A stretch of 38,939 nt of DNA from Betaproteobacteria bacterium (GCA_024641855.1 JAHECG010000016.1:1-38939); one strand, 5' to 3'; positions 18,149 through 25,736 are shown, numbered from the stretch's first letter. Notes: generated by a model not told the origin, from the letters alone. Numbers and translations are program-made.

Positions 18149-18358
18149 TTACGCCGCAGAACGGAGTTGTTGAAGGGGTGGCATGACTGCAGGGCGGCTT
18201 TGCGCAGCTTGAAATATCTGGGCTGAACTGACGTCTTTATGAGGAGTTGGCTGTTTGTCCATTGTATTGATCAGTGTTTCAAATTCACCGATATTTCCCA
18301 CATTGGCGAAGGCTAAGGCGTTCAGTAAGGTTTTTCCGTTTTGGATGATTTTTTTCAT
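18149..18358 (-). CDS. Small hypothetical protein (69 aa) behind a sigma-54 promoter
   Basis: 69 residues starting MKKIIQNGKTLLNALAFANVGN, with a putative amphipathic N-terminal helix and a polar Pro/Gln-rich tail (AQSRPAVMPPLQQLRSAA). No Cys, signal peptide or recognisable domain. AAGGAG (18366-18371 on the minus strand) stands seven bases before the ATG, an ideal ribosome binding site, so I regard it as a real gene despite its size. A near-consensus -24/-12 element lies just upstream and the DUF599 membrane protein gene follows after 50 bases. It is divergent from the kinase/NtrC pair that probably controls it. Function unknown. Confidence 0.75.
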   Translation of the reverse strand: MKKIIQNGKTLLNALAFANVGNIGEFETLINTMDKQPTPHKDVSSAQIFQAAQSRPAVMPPLQQLRSAA

Positions 18359-18400
18359 GATGAGTCTCCTTAAAATAAGTCGTTGCGATAACTCTTATTT

Positions 18401-18416
18401 AGCAGAGATCGTGCCA
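18401..18416 (-). promoter_or_regulatory. Sigma-54 (-24/-12) promoter for the 69-aa gene and DUF599
   Basis: On the minus strand the site reads TGGCACG, ATCT, CTGCT. This matches the consensus TGGCACG-N4-TTGCW at 11 of 12 informative positions, with the required GG-N10-GC spacing. The predicted start site is near 18390, leaving a 30-base leader that carries AAGGAG. It sits next to a gene pair encoding a sigma-54 activator. Experimental support is absent. Confidence 0.75.
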
Positions 18417-18479
18417 ACGATTTAATCTATTGTTATTTAAGTATATTTTATTTTTAACTGATTTTATCGGCTTTCCATG

Positions 18480-18496
18480 TGTTGCATTATGAAACG
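18480..18496 (+). promoter_or_regulatory. Candidate activator (enhancer) site A
   Basis: TGTTGCATTATGAAAC at 18480-18495 resembles, at 13 of 17 positions including the next base, the reverse strand of site B (18580-18596). It lies about 64 bases upstream of the -24 element and about 90 bases from the predicted start, a usual distance for NtrC-type binding. Assignment to the neighbouring regulator is inference. Confidence 0.35.
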
Positions 18497-18579
18497 TATG
18501 AAACCTAAGCCTTTTTGCAAACTATTGTTATTAAAAGATAAGTTAATAGTTTTCGGGAATGTTGCAAATATTGGGTTAG

Positions 18580-18596
18580 TGTCGCAAAATGCAACA
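18580..18596 (-). promoter_or_regulatory. Candidate activator (enhancer) site B
   Basis: TGTCGCA, AAA, TGCAACA is an imperfect palindrome (one mismatched pair) located about 190 bases upstream of the predicted minus-strand start and 34 bases before the kinase ATG. It could serve both activation of the divergent gene and autoregulation. It shares the pattern TGT-N2-CA-Y-TTTG-N2-AC with a site at 21517-21533. Confidence 0.4.
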
Positions 18597-18629
18597 ACCG
18601 ATTGCGGCGTTGAAGAGGCAAAGTAAACG

Positions 18630-20147
18630 ATGACACTCCTGACCAAGATTCCATTGTTGCGCCATTCGCTACGGGGAAAAGTGACCTTGGGTTACTACGC
18701 TGTGGCTGCCGCGATTCTCGTGGCTTCGTTGTTTTTTGTAGGTGAGTTGCGAACCTTAGAAGAGCGCGTGGTTCTGGGGCAACGTGCGACGGATTTGTTC
18801 GATTCAGTCCTGGAAATTCGCCGCTTTGAACGTAATTATTTTCTGTATCACCAGCAGCATGATCTTGAAGAAAACAATCGCTACATCAAACTGACACAGC
18901 GCTTTCTGAATGATAACCAAGCAGCGTTCTTGGCGATTGTGTCATTGGATAGACAGGAGCAGTTACAAGCGCTCCTCAACGAATATCAGTACCAAATATC
19001 TGCTTTACCCACCGCGAATCAGAAACAACTTCTTTTACTCGAACCGCGTGTTCGGAGCTTGGGCAAGGAAGTCGTCAATATTGCAGAAGACATGGCGACG
19101 TTGGAGCGGCGGCAAATCCAATCGACGCTTGTTGCGTTCCGTAATTTGTTGCTGGGCGTGATTTTAGGAATGGCGCTGCTGATTGTGGCGCTGGGCCGTG
19201 CATTGTCGCAACGTGTGGTGCGACCATTACAAGCAATCGAAGACAGTGTCGCGGCGATTAAGGCCAATCATCGAGGAACGCTGGCTCCGCCTTCGGATGA
19301 CCGCGAGATTATCTCGATCATCGCAGCGTTCAATCACATGTTGAAGGAGTTGGATTTGCGTCAAAAGTCCCTGATGCGCTCCGAGCGTTTAGCCTCTTTG
19401 GGTACGATGCTCTCGGGGGTGGCGCATGAGCTGAATAATCCACTTTCCAATATTTCGACTTCTTGTCAGATTTTGCAGGAGGAAGTGGGAGAAAGCGAAC
19501 CGGAAACACAGAAAATGTATCTGGGTCAGATTGATCAGCAGACCGAGCGTGCGCGGGTCATCGTGCGTTCCTTATTGGATTTCTCGCGCGAGAAAGCGTT
19601 TAAGAAAAACCCGGTTATGTTGCGGCCGCTGGTGCAGCAGACGGTGGGTTTTGTACGCGGTCAAGTATCGGCCAAGTCGGTGGTTCAATTGTCAATTTCC
19701 GAGACGCTCAGCGTGCCTGCGGATGCGCAACGCTTGCAACAGGTATTTGTGAATTTGATCAGCAATGCGCTCGAAGGTTTGGGGGCGGATGGACAAATTG
19801 TTATTTCTGCACAAACGCTGGTGGTGAGTGAGCCACCGGTCGGTACCGCCTTGGGTTCGGGATGCGACTTCGAAGGCGAAGTGGTCGAAATCCGGGTAGC
19901 CGATAATGGGCCAGGTATTGCACCAGAAATTTTGCCACGCATATTCGATCCATTTTTTACCACCAAGGAAGTCGGGCACGGCATGGGTTTAGGTTTGTTC
20001 GTGGTGTATGAAATTATCGAAGAACATGGTGGGTGTATTGCGGTGCAGAGCTTGCCGGGGCAGGGGGCTACATTTTGCATTCGTCTCCCGCTGCAAGAGG
20101 ATATTGATTCAGCGGCGATGCTGGACAGCCAGGGAGCGCAATCATGA
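18630..20147 (+). CDS. NtrB/AtoS-type membrane sensor histidine kinase
   Basis: 505 residues. TM1 is at about 18-40. A periplasmic helical sensor at about 41-170 is rich in Glu/Gln/Leu heptads (a four-helix-bundle type). TM2 is at about 172-190, followed by HAMP (about 191-245). The HisKA box is GTMLSGVAHELNNPLSN with phosphoacceptor His266. The ATPase domain has N-box VFVNLISNALEG, G1 VADNGPGIAPE, F-box FDPFFTTKEVG and G2 GHGMGLGLFVVYEII. The class (HELNNPL) partners NtrC-family regulators. Its stop overlaps the start of the regulator gene (ATGA, 20144-20147). The periplasmic signal is unknown. Confidence 0.92.
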   Translation: MTLLTKIPLLRHSLRGKVTLGYYAVAAAILVASLFFVGELRTLEERVVLGQRATDLFDSVLEIRRFERNYFLYHQQHDLEENNRYIKLTQRFLNDNQAAFLAIVSLDRQEQLQALLNEYQYQISALPTANQKQLLLLEPRVRSLGKEVVNIAEDMATLERRQIQSTLVAFRNLLLGVILGMALLIVALGRALSQRVVRPLQAIEDSVAAIKANHRGTLAPPSDDREIISIIAAFNHMLKELDLRQKSLMRSERLASLGTMLSGVAHELNNPLSNISTSCQILQEEVGESEPETQKMYLGQIDQQTERARVIVRSLLDFSREKAFKKNPVMLRPLVQQTVGFVRGQVSAKSVVQLSISETLSVPADAQRLQQVFVNLISNALEGLGADGQIVISAQTLVVSEPPVGTALGSGCDFEGEVVEIRVADNGPGIAPEILPRIFDPFFTTKEVGHGMGLGLFVVYEIIEEHGGCIAVQSLPGQGATFCIRLPLQEDIDSAAMLDSQGAQS

Positions 20148-21508
20148 TAGGTAGATTACTCATTGTCGATGACGAGGAGATCGCGCTGCATAATCTACAG
20201 CACGTTATGGAGCGGGCGGGCTATGAAGTCAGCGCAACGCAAAATGGCGCCCAGGCCATCAGTTTATTAGGCGCGCAAACGTTCGATGTCGTGTTGACCG
20301 ATCTACGCATGGAAGGCGTGGATGGCATGGATGTGCTGAAAAAAAGCCGTGCCTTGCAGCCAGAAGCGGAAGTGATTTTCATCACCGGCTTTGCGACGGC
20401 GGAATCCGCGGTGCAAGCCTTGAAGCATGGTGCGTTTTATTACATCGCTAAGCCGTTCCGTCTCGATGAAGTACGTAAAGTCGTGGCTGAGGCATTGGCA
20501 AAGGTACTGTTGCGTCGCGAAAACGACGCGCTCAGACGTGAAGTCGAGCACTATCGCGATGGTGAAGGTATTGTGACCCAGGATGCCGATATGCAGCGGC
20601 TGTTAGGCATGGCGCAGCAAATTGCACCGACAGACTGTAGCGTACTGATCACGGGTGAAAGTGGGACAGGTAAAGAACTATTTGCCAAGTTCGTGCATAA
20701 GCAGAGCTTGCGTCGCGATGGGCCTTATACCGCAGTCAACTGCGGTGCATTCAGCGAACAGTTGCTCACGAATGAATTATTTGGGCACGAGAAGGGTGCA
20801 TTCACAGGTGCGATTGCCTTGAAAAAAGGGTTGATCGAGGTAGCTTCGGGCGGCACCTTGTTTCTTGATGAAGTCACGGAAATGCCCCCCTCCATGCAAG
20901 TGAAATTATTACGGGTGCTGCAGGAAAAAGAAGTGCTGCGTGTTGGGGGCACGCGTGCAGTGAAGTGCGATGTCAGGATATTGGCGGCCACCAATCGCGA
21001 CGTTACGGAAGCGGTCAAGAATGGCAGTTTTCGTGAAGACCTCTACTTTCGCTTGAATGTCGTTAACTTGAACATCCCGCCGCTCTCACAACGCAAGGGT
21101 GATATTCCACTCTTGGCGCAGCATTTTTTGCTTAAATTTTCAGCGCGCATGAATAAGCCGGTCACCCGTATTTCACCGGAAGTCCTGGATGCGCTGATGG
21201 GCTACGCGTACCCAGGCAATGTGCGCGAACTGGAGAATATGATTGAGCGCGGCACCGCGATGGCGCAAGGCGATACGATCGAATTAACCCATCTTCCAGA
21301 ACAATTGCAGCAAGCTGGAAATTTCAGCTTGCGTAAAATTGATGGGGCCTTTCCCACGCTGGAAGTGCAGGAACGCGAATACATTCGTCGAGTGCTTGAA
21401 GAAGTGAAGGGCAACCAAACTGCGGCGGCACAAATTCTCGGTATCAATCGAGCGTCGTTATGGCGCAAGCTCAAAGCGCAGCAGGCTGAAGAAGAGGCGC
21501 CAGACTGA
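20144..21508 (+). CDS. NtrC-family sigma-54-dependent response regulator
   Basis: 454 residues with the full three-domain layout. The receiver has acidic DDEE at 9-12, phosphoacceptor Asp53 in LTDLRM, and KPF Lys. The AAA+ sigma-54 activation domain has Walker A GESGTGKE (171-178), the GAFTGA loop (218-223) that contacts sigma-54, Walker B GGTLFLDEV (236-244), and FREDLYFRLNVV. A C-terminal Fis-type helix-turn-helix reads NQTAAAQILGINRASLWRKLK. It is co-translated with the kinase. Both genes flanking the pair have sigma-54-type promoters and share a degenerate palindrome upstream, so those are its likely targets. No residue essential for ATPase or sigma-54 contact is missing. Confidence 0.95.
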   Translation: MIGRLLIVDDEEIALHNLQHVMERAGYEVSATQNGAQAISLLGAQTFDVVLTDLRMEGVDGMDVLKKSRALQPEAEVIFITGFATAESAVQALKHGAFYYIAKPFRLDEVRKVVAEALAKVLLRRENDALRREVEHYRDGEGIVTQDADMQRLLGMAQQIAPTDCSVLITGESGTGKELFAKFVHKQSLRRDGPYTAVNCGAFSEQLLTNELFGHEKGAFTGAIALKKGLIEVASGGTLFLDEVTEMPPSMQVKLLRVLQEKEVLRVGGTRAVKCDVRILAATNRDVTEAVKNGSFREDLYFRLNVVNLNIPPLSQRKGDIPLLAQHFLLKFSARMNKPVTRISPEVLDALMGYAYPGNVRELENMIERGTAMAQGDTIELTHLPEQLQQAGNFSLRKIDGAFPTLEVQEREYIRRVLEEVKGNQTAAAQILGINRASLWRKLKAQQAEEEAPD

Positions 21509-21516
21509 ACGAACCC

Positions 21517-21533
21517 GGTTACAAAGTGTTACA
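21517..21533 (-). promoter_or_regulatory. Candidate activator (enhancer) site C
   Basis: GTTACA, AAG, TGTTAC (21518-21532) is an imperfect palindrome about 26 bases upstream of the -24 element. On the minus strand TGTAACACTTTGTAACC agrees with site B at 11 of 17 positions (TGT-N2-CA-Y-TTTG-N2-AC). It lies just after the regulator stop codon. The distance to the promoter is shorter than usual for an enhancer. Confidence 0.35.
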
Positions 21534-21558
21534 TCTGGCTTGTCAGCGATGGTGGTGT

Positions 21559-21574
21559 TGGCTCGTTAATGGCT
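21559..21574 (+). promoter_or_regulatory. Sigma-54 (-24/-12) promoter for the WxxGxW protein
   Basis: TGGCTCG, TTAA, TGGCT matches the sigma-54 consensus at 10 of 12 informative positions with exact GG-N10-GC spacing (GG 21560-21561, GC 21572-21573). The start is predicted near 21585, followed by GGAGGG at 21607-21612 and the ATG at 21617. A dyad (GTGT..GAGAT / ATCTC..ACAC, 21575-21597) covers the predicted start. Confidence 0.6.
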
Positions 21575-21616
21575 GTGTAGAGATTTTAATCTCACACCAT
21601 AATAACGGAGGGCCAT

Positions 21617-21988
21617 ATGTTTATACGTACCATCGCCATTGCTGTTTTAGCTGTTTCGGGTTTTATTGCCGCGCCAGCACAAGCGCGCGTCGACGTTAAT
21701 ATCGATCTGGATTTCAGTCCGCCACCACCACGCGTTATTGTCGTTCCGTCGCCGCGCCATGACAGTGTTTGGTCGCCGGGTTATTGGGCCTGGGATGGTC
21801 GTCACCATGTGTGGGTTGAAGGACGCTGGGTTCGTGCGCGCGAAGGCTATCGCTGGATTCCCGAACGCTGGGAGGAGCATGACCATCAGCGCTATCATTT
21901 TGAACCGGGTCGCTGGGAAAAATCACATAAACATGATCGTCATGAGCATGATCGCGGTCATGACCGTGGTCATCGGGATAAGCACTGA
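21617..21988 (+). CDS. Exported WxxGxW-repeat protein with His-rich tail
   Basis: 123 residues. It has a signal peptide (MFIRTIAIAVLAVSGFIAAPAQA), a Pro-rich stretch (SPPPPRVIVVPSP), then the YxWxxGxW (BcpO-related) repeats WSPGYWAW, WVEGRWVR, WIPERWEE and FEPGRWEK. The C-terminal 20 residues are almost only His, Asp, Arg, Lys and Gly with four HD/HE steps, which could bind metal ions. The family occurs in the periplasm or envelope of many beta- and gammaproteobacteria and has no settled role. GGAGGG four bases before the ATG gives strong translation, and a sigma-54 promoter candidate lies 43 bases upstream. It follows the regulator gene directly and ends with a hairpin, so it can be a single-gene unit. 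Confidence 0.85.
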   Translation: MFIRTIAIAVLAVSGFIAAPAQARVDVNIDLDFSPPPPRVIVVPSPRHDSVWSPGYWAWDGRHHVWVEGRWVRAREGYRWIPERWEEHDHQRYHFEPGRWEKSHKHDRHEHDRGHDRGHRDKH

Positions 21989-21999
21989 TCCTAAATGCT

Positions 22000-22035
22000 A
22001 AGCCAGCGTTCCAGACATCTTGGTAACGCTGGCTT
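22000..22035 (+). terminator. Long hairpin after the WxxGxW gene
   Basis: AAGCCAGCGTT plus CCA (22000-22013) pairs with TGG (22021-22023), a one-base bulge, and AACGCTGGCTT (22025-22035). The stem is 14 bp with a 7-base loop. It lacks a clear T-run on the plus strand, so it may stop transcription weakly or protect the mRNA end. Confidence 0.6.
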
Positions 22036-22102
22036 GGCCCTTGACACATTACGTTACAATTTCGCCAGACCGTTGATGATGTGATTCGTCATAATCCATA
22101 CC

Positions 22103-22822
22103 ATGGATATACCTGCCAATATACTAATCGTCGATGATGACCGCGACATTCGCACGCTGCTAGCCGAATACTTAGAACATAACAACTTTCGGGCATTTGT
22201 CGCCGCTGACGGTAGCGGAATGCGGCATTTGCTAGAGAAAGAGCAAATCGATTTGATCGTTCTGGATCTGGGGTTGCCGGGCGAGGACGGTTTGCAATTG
22301 TGTCGATGGCTCAGAACTAAATCCCAACTCCCTGTCGTGATGCTGACGGCGCGAGGTGAGCCGCTGGATCGAATCCTTGGTTTGGAAATGGGCGCGGACG
22401 ATTACCTGGTCAAACCCTTCGAGCCGCGCGAGTTGCTGGCACGTATTCGTAATGTGTTGCGGCGTCATCAGCCATCAGTAGAGGGTGAAAGTCGAGAAGC
22501 GAAGCGCATTCTTTTTTCGACTTGGACGCTCGACCTGATCGCGCGCCATTTGCTAACTCCGCAAGGAACTGCCGTCATGCTTTCGGGTGCGGAATTTCGA
22601 CTGTTGAAGATTTTCCTACAGCATGCGAATCGAATTCTCAGTCGAGATCAATTGTCGATTTTGATCAAAGGGCATGATGCGGATCCCTTGGATCGTTCGA
22701 TTGATCTTCAGGTCAGTCGTCTGCGTCAAAAACTGGAAGACGATGCTAAGAGCCCATCCCTATTAAAAACCGTGCGCAATGAGGGGTATATCTTAGCTTC
22801 CACTGTGCGCTTGGAGAATTGA
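22103..22822 (+). CDS. OmpR-family response regulator
   Basis: 239 residues. The receiver domain (6-120) has DDD at 11-13, phosphoacceptor Asp55 in LDLGLPG, and conserved Lys in YLVKPF. A winged-helix OmpR/PhoB DNA-binding domain (about 130-235) has LSGAEFRLLKIFLQH, RSIDLQVSRLRQKLE and RNEGYIL. The start is fixed by the short lead before ILIVDDD, although the ribosome binding site is weak. The kinase gene starts two bases after its stop. In the spacer a TACAAT (22055-22060) could be a -10, but no clean -35 accompanies it. The cytochrome-porin gene 1.5 kb downstream is a possible but unproven target. Confidence 0.93.
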   Translation: MDIPANILIVDDDRDIRTLLAEYLEHNNFRAFVAADGSGMRHLLEKEQIDLIVLDLGLPGEDGLQLCRWLRTKSQLPVVMLTARGEPLDRILGLEMGADDYLVKPFEPRELLARIRNVLRRHQPSVEGESREAKRILFSTWTLDLIARHLLTPQGTAVMLSGAEFRLLKIFLQHANRILSRDQLSILIKGHDADPLDRSIDLQVSRLRQKLEDDAKSPSLLKTVRNEGYILASTVRLEN

Positions 22823-22823
22823 T

Positions 22824-24158
22824 TTGAGTGCATTTTTTAATTCGATGGCTGGGCGGGTATTCATCATTCTCGTCGGAGGTATTCTTGCCTCGGCTGCTCT
22901 AACTTTATTGTTGGCTAATCGCGAGCGACAAGCGTTCGTCGAGCATATCCGAACCTTCCATGCTTCAGAGCGCATGTTTCAAATCGTGACCATGTTGGAA
23001 GCATCTCCGCCAGAAACGCGTGAAAAGACGCTCGCCACACTGAGCCGAAATGGTTTGGTGGCGGAATTTTCCAGTGGCGTACAACTGGAAGGCACGCCAG
23101 AACCATTGTTGACTTCAAAGCTGCAAGAGCGTCTCGGCCAGAACTATAAAGTGATTGCAATGTTGAGTGAGTGCCTGCCGAAAATTGCCCAAACAACGCA
23201 ATCGGTCAATCACCGTCTTTGTCGCGCGGCGATGGTCACTTTGCACGATGGGAAATTTTTGCATCTTGCATTGCCACCGCAACCGGAGCGTTCGACTTTT
23301 CAGAGCATGCCGCATTGGCTGTTGTATGGTCTGATGTTTACGGCTTCTTTGGGGCTTTTAGCCTATGTCGTCACACGCATGGCGACGCGACCGCTCAGAC
23401 TGTTGGCAACCGCTGCAACCGGGTTGGGAAACAATATCGAGGCGCAACCTTTAGTCGAGGCAGGCCCAACCGAAGTGCGAGAGGCTGCAGCAGCGTTCAA
23501 TTTGATGCAAACGCAGATAAAAGATTTTGTCCAAGAGCGAACGCATTTATTGGCGGCGATTACGCACGATCTACAGACACCGTTAACGCGGCTGCGCTTA
23601 CGCCTAGAAAAAGTTCAAGACGAAGAATTACGAGCACGATTGATTGGGGATATGACGGCCATGCAAGACATGATTCGCAACGGTCTGGATTTGGCCCGAA
23701 GCATTAATTCCTTGGGTGGATCGACACAGCGCATTGACTTTGACTCACTCTTGAACAGTCTTTGTGATGATGCCGTTGAAGCTGGACAGGAAGTGACGCT
23801 TGAAGGAACAACTTATGCATCAATCAATGCCTCACCAGAAGCGATTCGGCGTTGTCTGACGAATCTGATCGATAACGCCGTTAATTATGGCGGTTATGCG
23901 CATATCAAAGTGAAGCGTGGGGGCGAGCATATCGTCGTGCGTATTCACGATGGCGGCCCCGGTATTCCTGAAAATCAGTTAGAAAAAATATTTACCCCAT
24001 TCTTCCGGCTGGAAGGTTCGCGCTCGCGCGAAACCGGTGGCACCGGCATCGGCTTGACGATCGCGCGGAATATTGCCGAACAATCTGGCGGGTCGTTGTT
24101 TCTGCAAAATCATCCCCAAGGCGGCATCGAGGCCGTGCTGGAATTGCCGATCGCCTGA
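22824..24158 (+). CDS. EnvZ/CusS-like sensor histidine kinase (TTG start)
   Basis: 444 residues from TTG at 22824, which has GGAGA seven bases upstream. The next in-frame ATG (22845) lacks such a site, so TTG is preferred. TM1 is at about 11-31, a periplasmic sensor at about 32-163 with two Cys residues (ECLPK, RLCRA), TM2 at about 165-184, then HAMP. The HisKA motif is LLAAITHDLQTPLTRLRLR with His248. The ATPase domain has NLIDNAVNYG, VRIHDGGPGIPE, FTPFFRLEGSRSRETGGTGIGLTI. This is the typical partner of the OmpR-type regulator encoded two bases upstream. The signal is unknown. Confidence 0.92.
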   Translation: MSAFFNSMAGRVFIILVGGILASAALTLLLANRERQAFVEHIRTFHASERMFQIVTMLEASPPETREKTLATLSRNGLVAEFSSGVQLEGTPEPLLTSKLQERLGQNYKVIAMLSECLPKIAQTTQSVNHRLCRAAMVTLHDGKFLHLALPPQPERSTFQSMPHWLLYGLMFTASLGLLAYVVTRMATRPLRLLATAATGLGNNIEAQPLVEAGPTEVREAAAAFNLMQTQIKDFVQERTHLLAAITHDLQTPLTRLRLRLEKVQDEELRARLIGDMTAMQDMIRNGLDLARSINSLGGSTQRIDFDSLLNSLCDDAVEAGQEVTLEGTTYASINASPEAIRRCLTNLIDNAVNYGGYAHIKVKRGGEHIVVRIHDGGPGIPENQLEKIFTPFFRLEGSRSRETGGTGIGLTIARNIAEQSGGSLFLQNHPQGGIEAVLELPIA

Positions 24159-24255
24159 ATCGTTATTCTGCTTTCTTATAATCAATTTAATTTATTACTA
24201 ATATAGCCATATTGAACTAGAGTTTAAATTGATGGTTCACCTAATGCGCTACACG

Positions 24256-24287
24256 AAAAAACCATGCTTGGCTCGATGTGGTTTTTT
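24256..24287 (+). terminator. Terminator after the OmpR/EnvZ-like pair
   Basis: Stem AAAAAACCA (24256-24264) with TGGTTTTTT (24279-24287) and a 14-base loop, running into seven T residues. It lies 100 bases after the kinase stop and just before the cytochrome-porin gene. Confidence 0.6.
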
Positions 24288-24332
24288 TATATGCGGTGAT
24301 ATTCAATGAAGTTTAAATATCTGGAGAAGATG

Positions 24333-25676
24333 ATGCTGTTATCACAAAGATTCCGATTAATAGGCCTAATAGCTGTAGCAATGGGCGGTGTTTTGGTGGA
24401 TCAAGGCGCGGAGGCGGTGCCTCTTTTTGCGCGGCAAACTGGTTTTGAATGTTCTGGATGCCATGTCGGGGGAAACTACCTGGAGCTAACAACGACAGGC
24501 CGACAATTTAAATTATTGGGTTATACATTGGGTGAGCGACAAACCATTCCACTCTCTGGAATGGTGATCGCTGGCAATTCGAGATTACGCAACCAGAACG
24601 GCACAGCTGATCCGGCTACTGATTTAGCGCATGATCGTGCCACGCAGTTACAGCAATTTTCTTTGTTTAGCGGCGGTAAGATTCTCGACAACGTTGGTGC
24701 ATTTGTACAATGGACTTACGATGGGGTGGCGCATCACAGTGCGCTGGATAATGTTGATTTGCGCTTTGCAAATCAAACGAGCGTCGCCGGAAAGAACATG
24801 ATTTATGGCGTGACATTAAACAATAATCCGACTTCGCAGGATGTCTTCAACAGTACGCCTGCCTGGGGTTATCCTTTCAATGGCCCGGGCGGCGCATTTC
24901 AGGATTACGGCTCGCAACCGGTGATTATGGGAGCACTTGCGCAACAGGTGGCAGGTGTCGGTGCTTATGCAGACTGGAATAATTTTCTTTATGCAGAAAT
25001 ATCCGGTTATCACACGGCCGATGGCGCGCTCTCATTTTTGCGTTCCGGTACCTATCATTACGCGACCGGTGATACGCCGCCTTATGTCCTGAAGGGAGTC
25101 AATCCCTACTGGCGCTTAGCGCTGCATGGTGATAGTGGCCCGCATTCTTGGGAAATTGGCACTTACGGCATGCAGGCTGATCAGTATTCAGATGGCTTAG
25201 ACGAACATAGCCCGATTAAACGTTTTAGAGACTATGCGTTGGATGGGCAATACCAGTACACGCAAGGTATGCATCATTGGACTGCGCAGGCCACCTATAT
25301 CCGCGAGAAGCAAAGCTACGATGCCGCGCTTGTTGGAACGGATTATGAAAACGCATCCAACCGGCTGAACTGGGCGCAGATCCGAGGCAGTTATTTTTAC
25401 CATAATGTGTGGGGTGGCAGCGCTACGTTGTTCTCGAGCAGTGGTAGTCGCGATGCCCTGCATTACGCGGATAACACCAATACGGTACCCAATACGCGCG
25501 GGTATATTTTGGAGGTGGATTATTTGCCGATCGATCGCCTGAAGTTGGGGTTGCAGTACACCGGTTACACCAAGTTCAATGGTTCATCGAGCAATTATGA
25601 TGCTTCGGGTACATTTACCAATCGCAACGCCAAGGACAACAACACGACCTATTTATTTGCTTGGGTGGCGTTCTGA
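24333..25676 (+). CDS. Outer-membrane monohaem cytochrome-porin fusion (Cyc2-like)
   Basis: About 447 residues from the ATG at 24333, which has GGAG six bases upstream; an in-frame ATG at 24306 lacks a good site. A signal peptide ends near DQGAEA. A very short haem domain follows: VPLFARQTGFECSGCHVGG with one CxxCH (Cys49, Cys52, His53 in numbering from 24306), then TTTGRQFKLLGYTLG. The remaining 370 residues read as alternating beta strands with aromatic ends (FVQWTYDGVAHHS, WRLALHGDSGPHSW, GGSATLFSSS) and a terminal aromatic FAWVAF, as in outer-membrane barrels. Haem domain plus barrel is the plan of Cyc2 iron oxidases. A related, widespread proteobacterial family usually annotated only as cytochrome c has the same layout. 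Electron transfer across the outer membrane is an inference. Confidence 0.8.
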   Translation: MLLSQRFRLIGLIAVAMGGVLVDQGAEAVPLFARQTGFECSGCHVGGNYLELTTTGRQFKLLGYTLGERQTIPLSGMVIAGNSRLRNQNGTADPATDLAHDRATQLQQFSLFSGGKILDNVGAFVQWTYDGVAHHSALDNVDLRFANQTSVAGKNMIYGVTLNNNPTSQDVFNSTPAWGYPFNGPGGAFQDYGSQPVIMGALAQQVAGVGAYADWNNFLYAEISGYHTADGALSFLRSGTYHYATGDTPPYVLKGVNPYWRLALHGDSGPHSWEIGTYGMQADQYSDGLDEHSPIKRFRDYALDGQYQYTQGMHHWTAQATYIREKQSYDAALVGTDYENASNRLNWAQIRGSYFYHNVWGGSATLFSSSGSRDALHYADNTNTVPNTRGYILEVDYLPIDRLKLGLQYTGYTKFNGSSSNYDASGTFTNRNAKDNNTTYLFAWVAF

Positions 25677-25700
25677 TACCGGGCGCACATTTAAAGCGCT

Positions 25701-25736
25701 CAACAAAAACGGGGCTGAAAGGCCCCGTTTTTGTTG
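25701..25736. terminator. Strong bidirectional terminator
   Basis: Perfect 15-bp stem, CAACAAAAACGGGGC (25701-25715) and GCCCCGTTTTTGTTG (25722-25736), with a 6-base loop. It sits between the cytochrome-porin gene (+) and the E3 remnant (-). It is probably the original terminator of the full E2-E3 gene that the remnant came from. Confidence 0.9.

Noticed and set aside
22041-22060. Perfect TTGACA followed by TACAAT before the OmpR-type gene
   Set aside because: The two hexamers are only eight bases apart, far from the 16-18 needed for a sigma-70 promoter, and no -10 lies at the right distance from TTGACA.
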